From contig NZ_PXWF02000321.1 in the NCBI RefSeq assembly GCF_003011895.2, forward strand, positions 1-64,000: a DNA stretch of 64,000 nucleotides, in the 5' to 3' direction. The notes below the pieces were generated by a model. The model ran no database searches. It worked only from the letters and a program-made list of their open reading frames with translations, and had not been told where the DNA came from. The translations under genes were made by a program, and so were the position numbers. Below are positions 63,907 to 64,000 of the stretch, in pieces; position 1 is the stretch's first letter, and the number at the start of each line of letters is the position of its first letter. The stretch is from Massilia glaciei. GTDB lineage: Bacteria; Pseudomonadota; Gammaproteobacteria; Burkholderiales; Burkholderiaceae_D.

Positions 63907-64000
63907 CTCTATTCCTTCTCCGCACGCTCCCGTCGAGGCGCGCTCATGTGTTAACGAGGATAGCACTAAAGTTGCCGTGCGAACAGAAGTTGCGGCGCTG

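Overview
The window looks like a piece of chromosome from a high-GC betaproteobacterium of the Oxalobacteraceae (Massilia/Duganella/Janthinobacterium type). This is inferred from gene content and order: ppc next to hemC-hemD-hemX-hemY-ppa, an RpoD with a long Ala/Lys-rich N-terminal extension, a Caulobacter-type TonB receptor with a tryptophan-halogenase-like protein, and dispersed CCCCGC/GCGGGG palindromes. No species claim is made. I see no tRNA, rRNA or CRISPR array.

Region 1 (about 1-16000) is a type VI secretion (T6SS) locus. tssB-tssC-tssE-tssF-tssG-tssH(clpV) run leftward, and tssK-tssL run rightward from a shared 348-bp promoter region. They are followed by vgrG, a LysM/lysozyme-like putative effector whose start overlaps the vgrG stop, and an AT-rich small lipoprotein that is a good candidate for its immunity protein. 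tssA, hcp, tssJ and tssM are not in the window.

Region 2 (about 15989-21910) is an acquired island. It consists of mobile-element debris (two direct copies of an IS5-type remnant, an IS66 remnant, a broken IS5-type transposase gene, a fragment of ftsY) around one intact AT-rich gene at 17191-19668. That gene encodes an 825-residue SIR2-like / P-loop NTPase / helical-repeat protein with the architecture of single-gene SIR2-STAND-like antiphage proteins. It is the best candidate for an undescribed system here. A PAAR spike protein lies just beyond the island, suggesting that the island split the T6SS locus.

Region 3 (22476-27515) is core: an RNase D-like exonuclease, a ProQ/FinO RNA chaperone, rpoD and a small TonB-C-like secreted protein. 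Region 4 (27957-33642) is a polysaccharide-use locus with a GH16 lipoprotein, a tryptophan-halogenase-like flavoprotein and a large TonB receptor preceded by two LacI-type operators. Region 5 (34382-42173) holds ppc, hemCDXY and ppa.

Region 6 (42374-53851) has a secreted zinc protease with a small partner and a leftward alpha/beta hydrolase plus branched-chain-type ABC transporter operon. A divergent LysR regulator and a second TonB receptor complete it. Three copies of the palindrome TGTGCA-N4-TGCACA tie the hydrolase/ABC operon, the regulator and the TonB receptor into one probable regulon.

Region 7 (54184-63906) is core: a FemAB/GNAT-like protein, nadE behind seven 14-bp tandem repeats, glnB, a TRIC-type channel, an Smr protein with trxB, ftsK-lolA, and a stand-alone cyclic-nucleotide-binding protein. 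A 286-bp MITE-like element with 23-bp terminal inverted repeats sits at 58203-58488.
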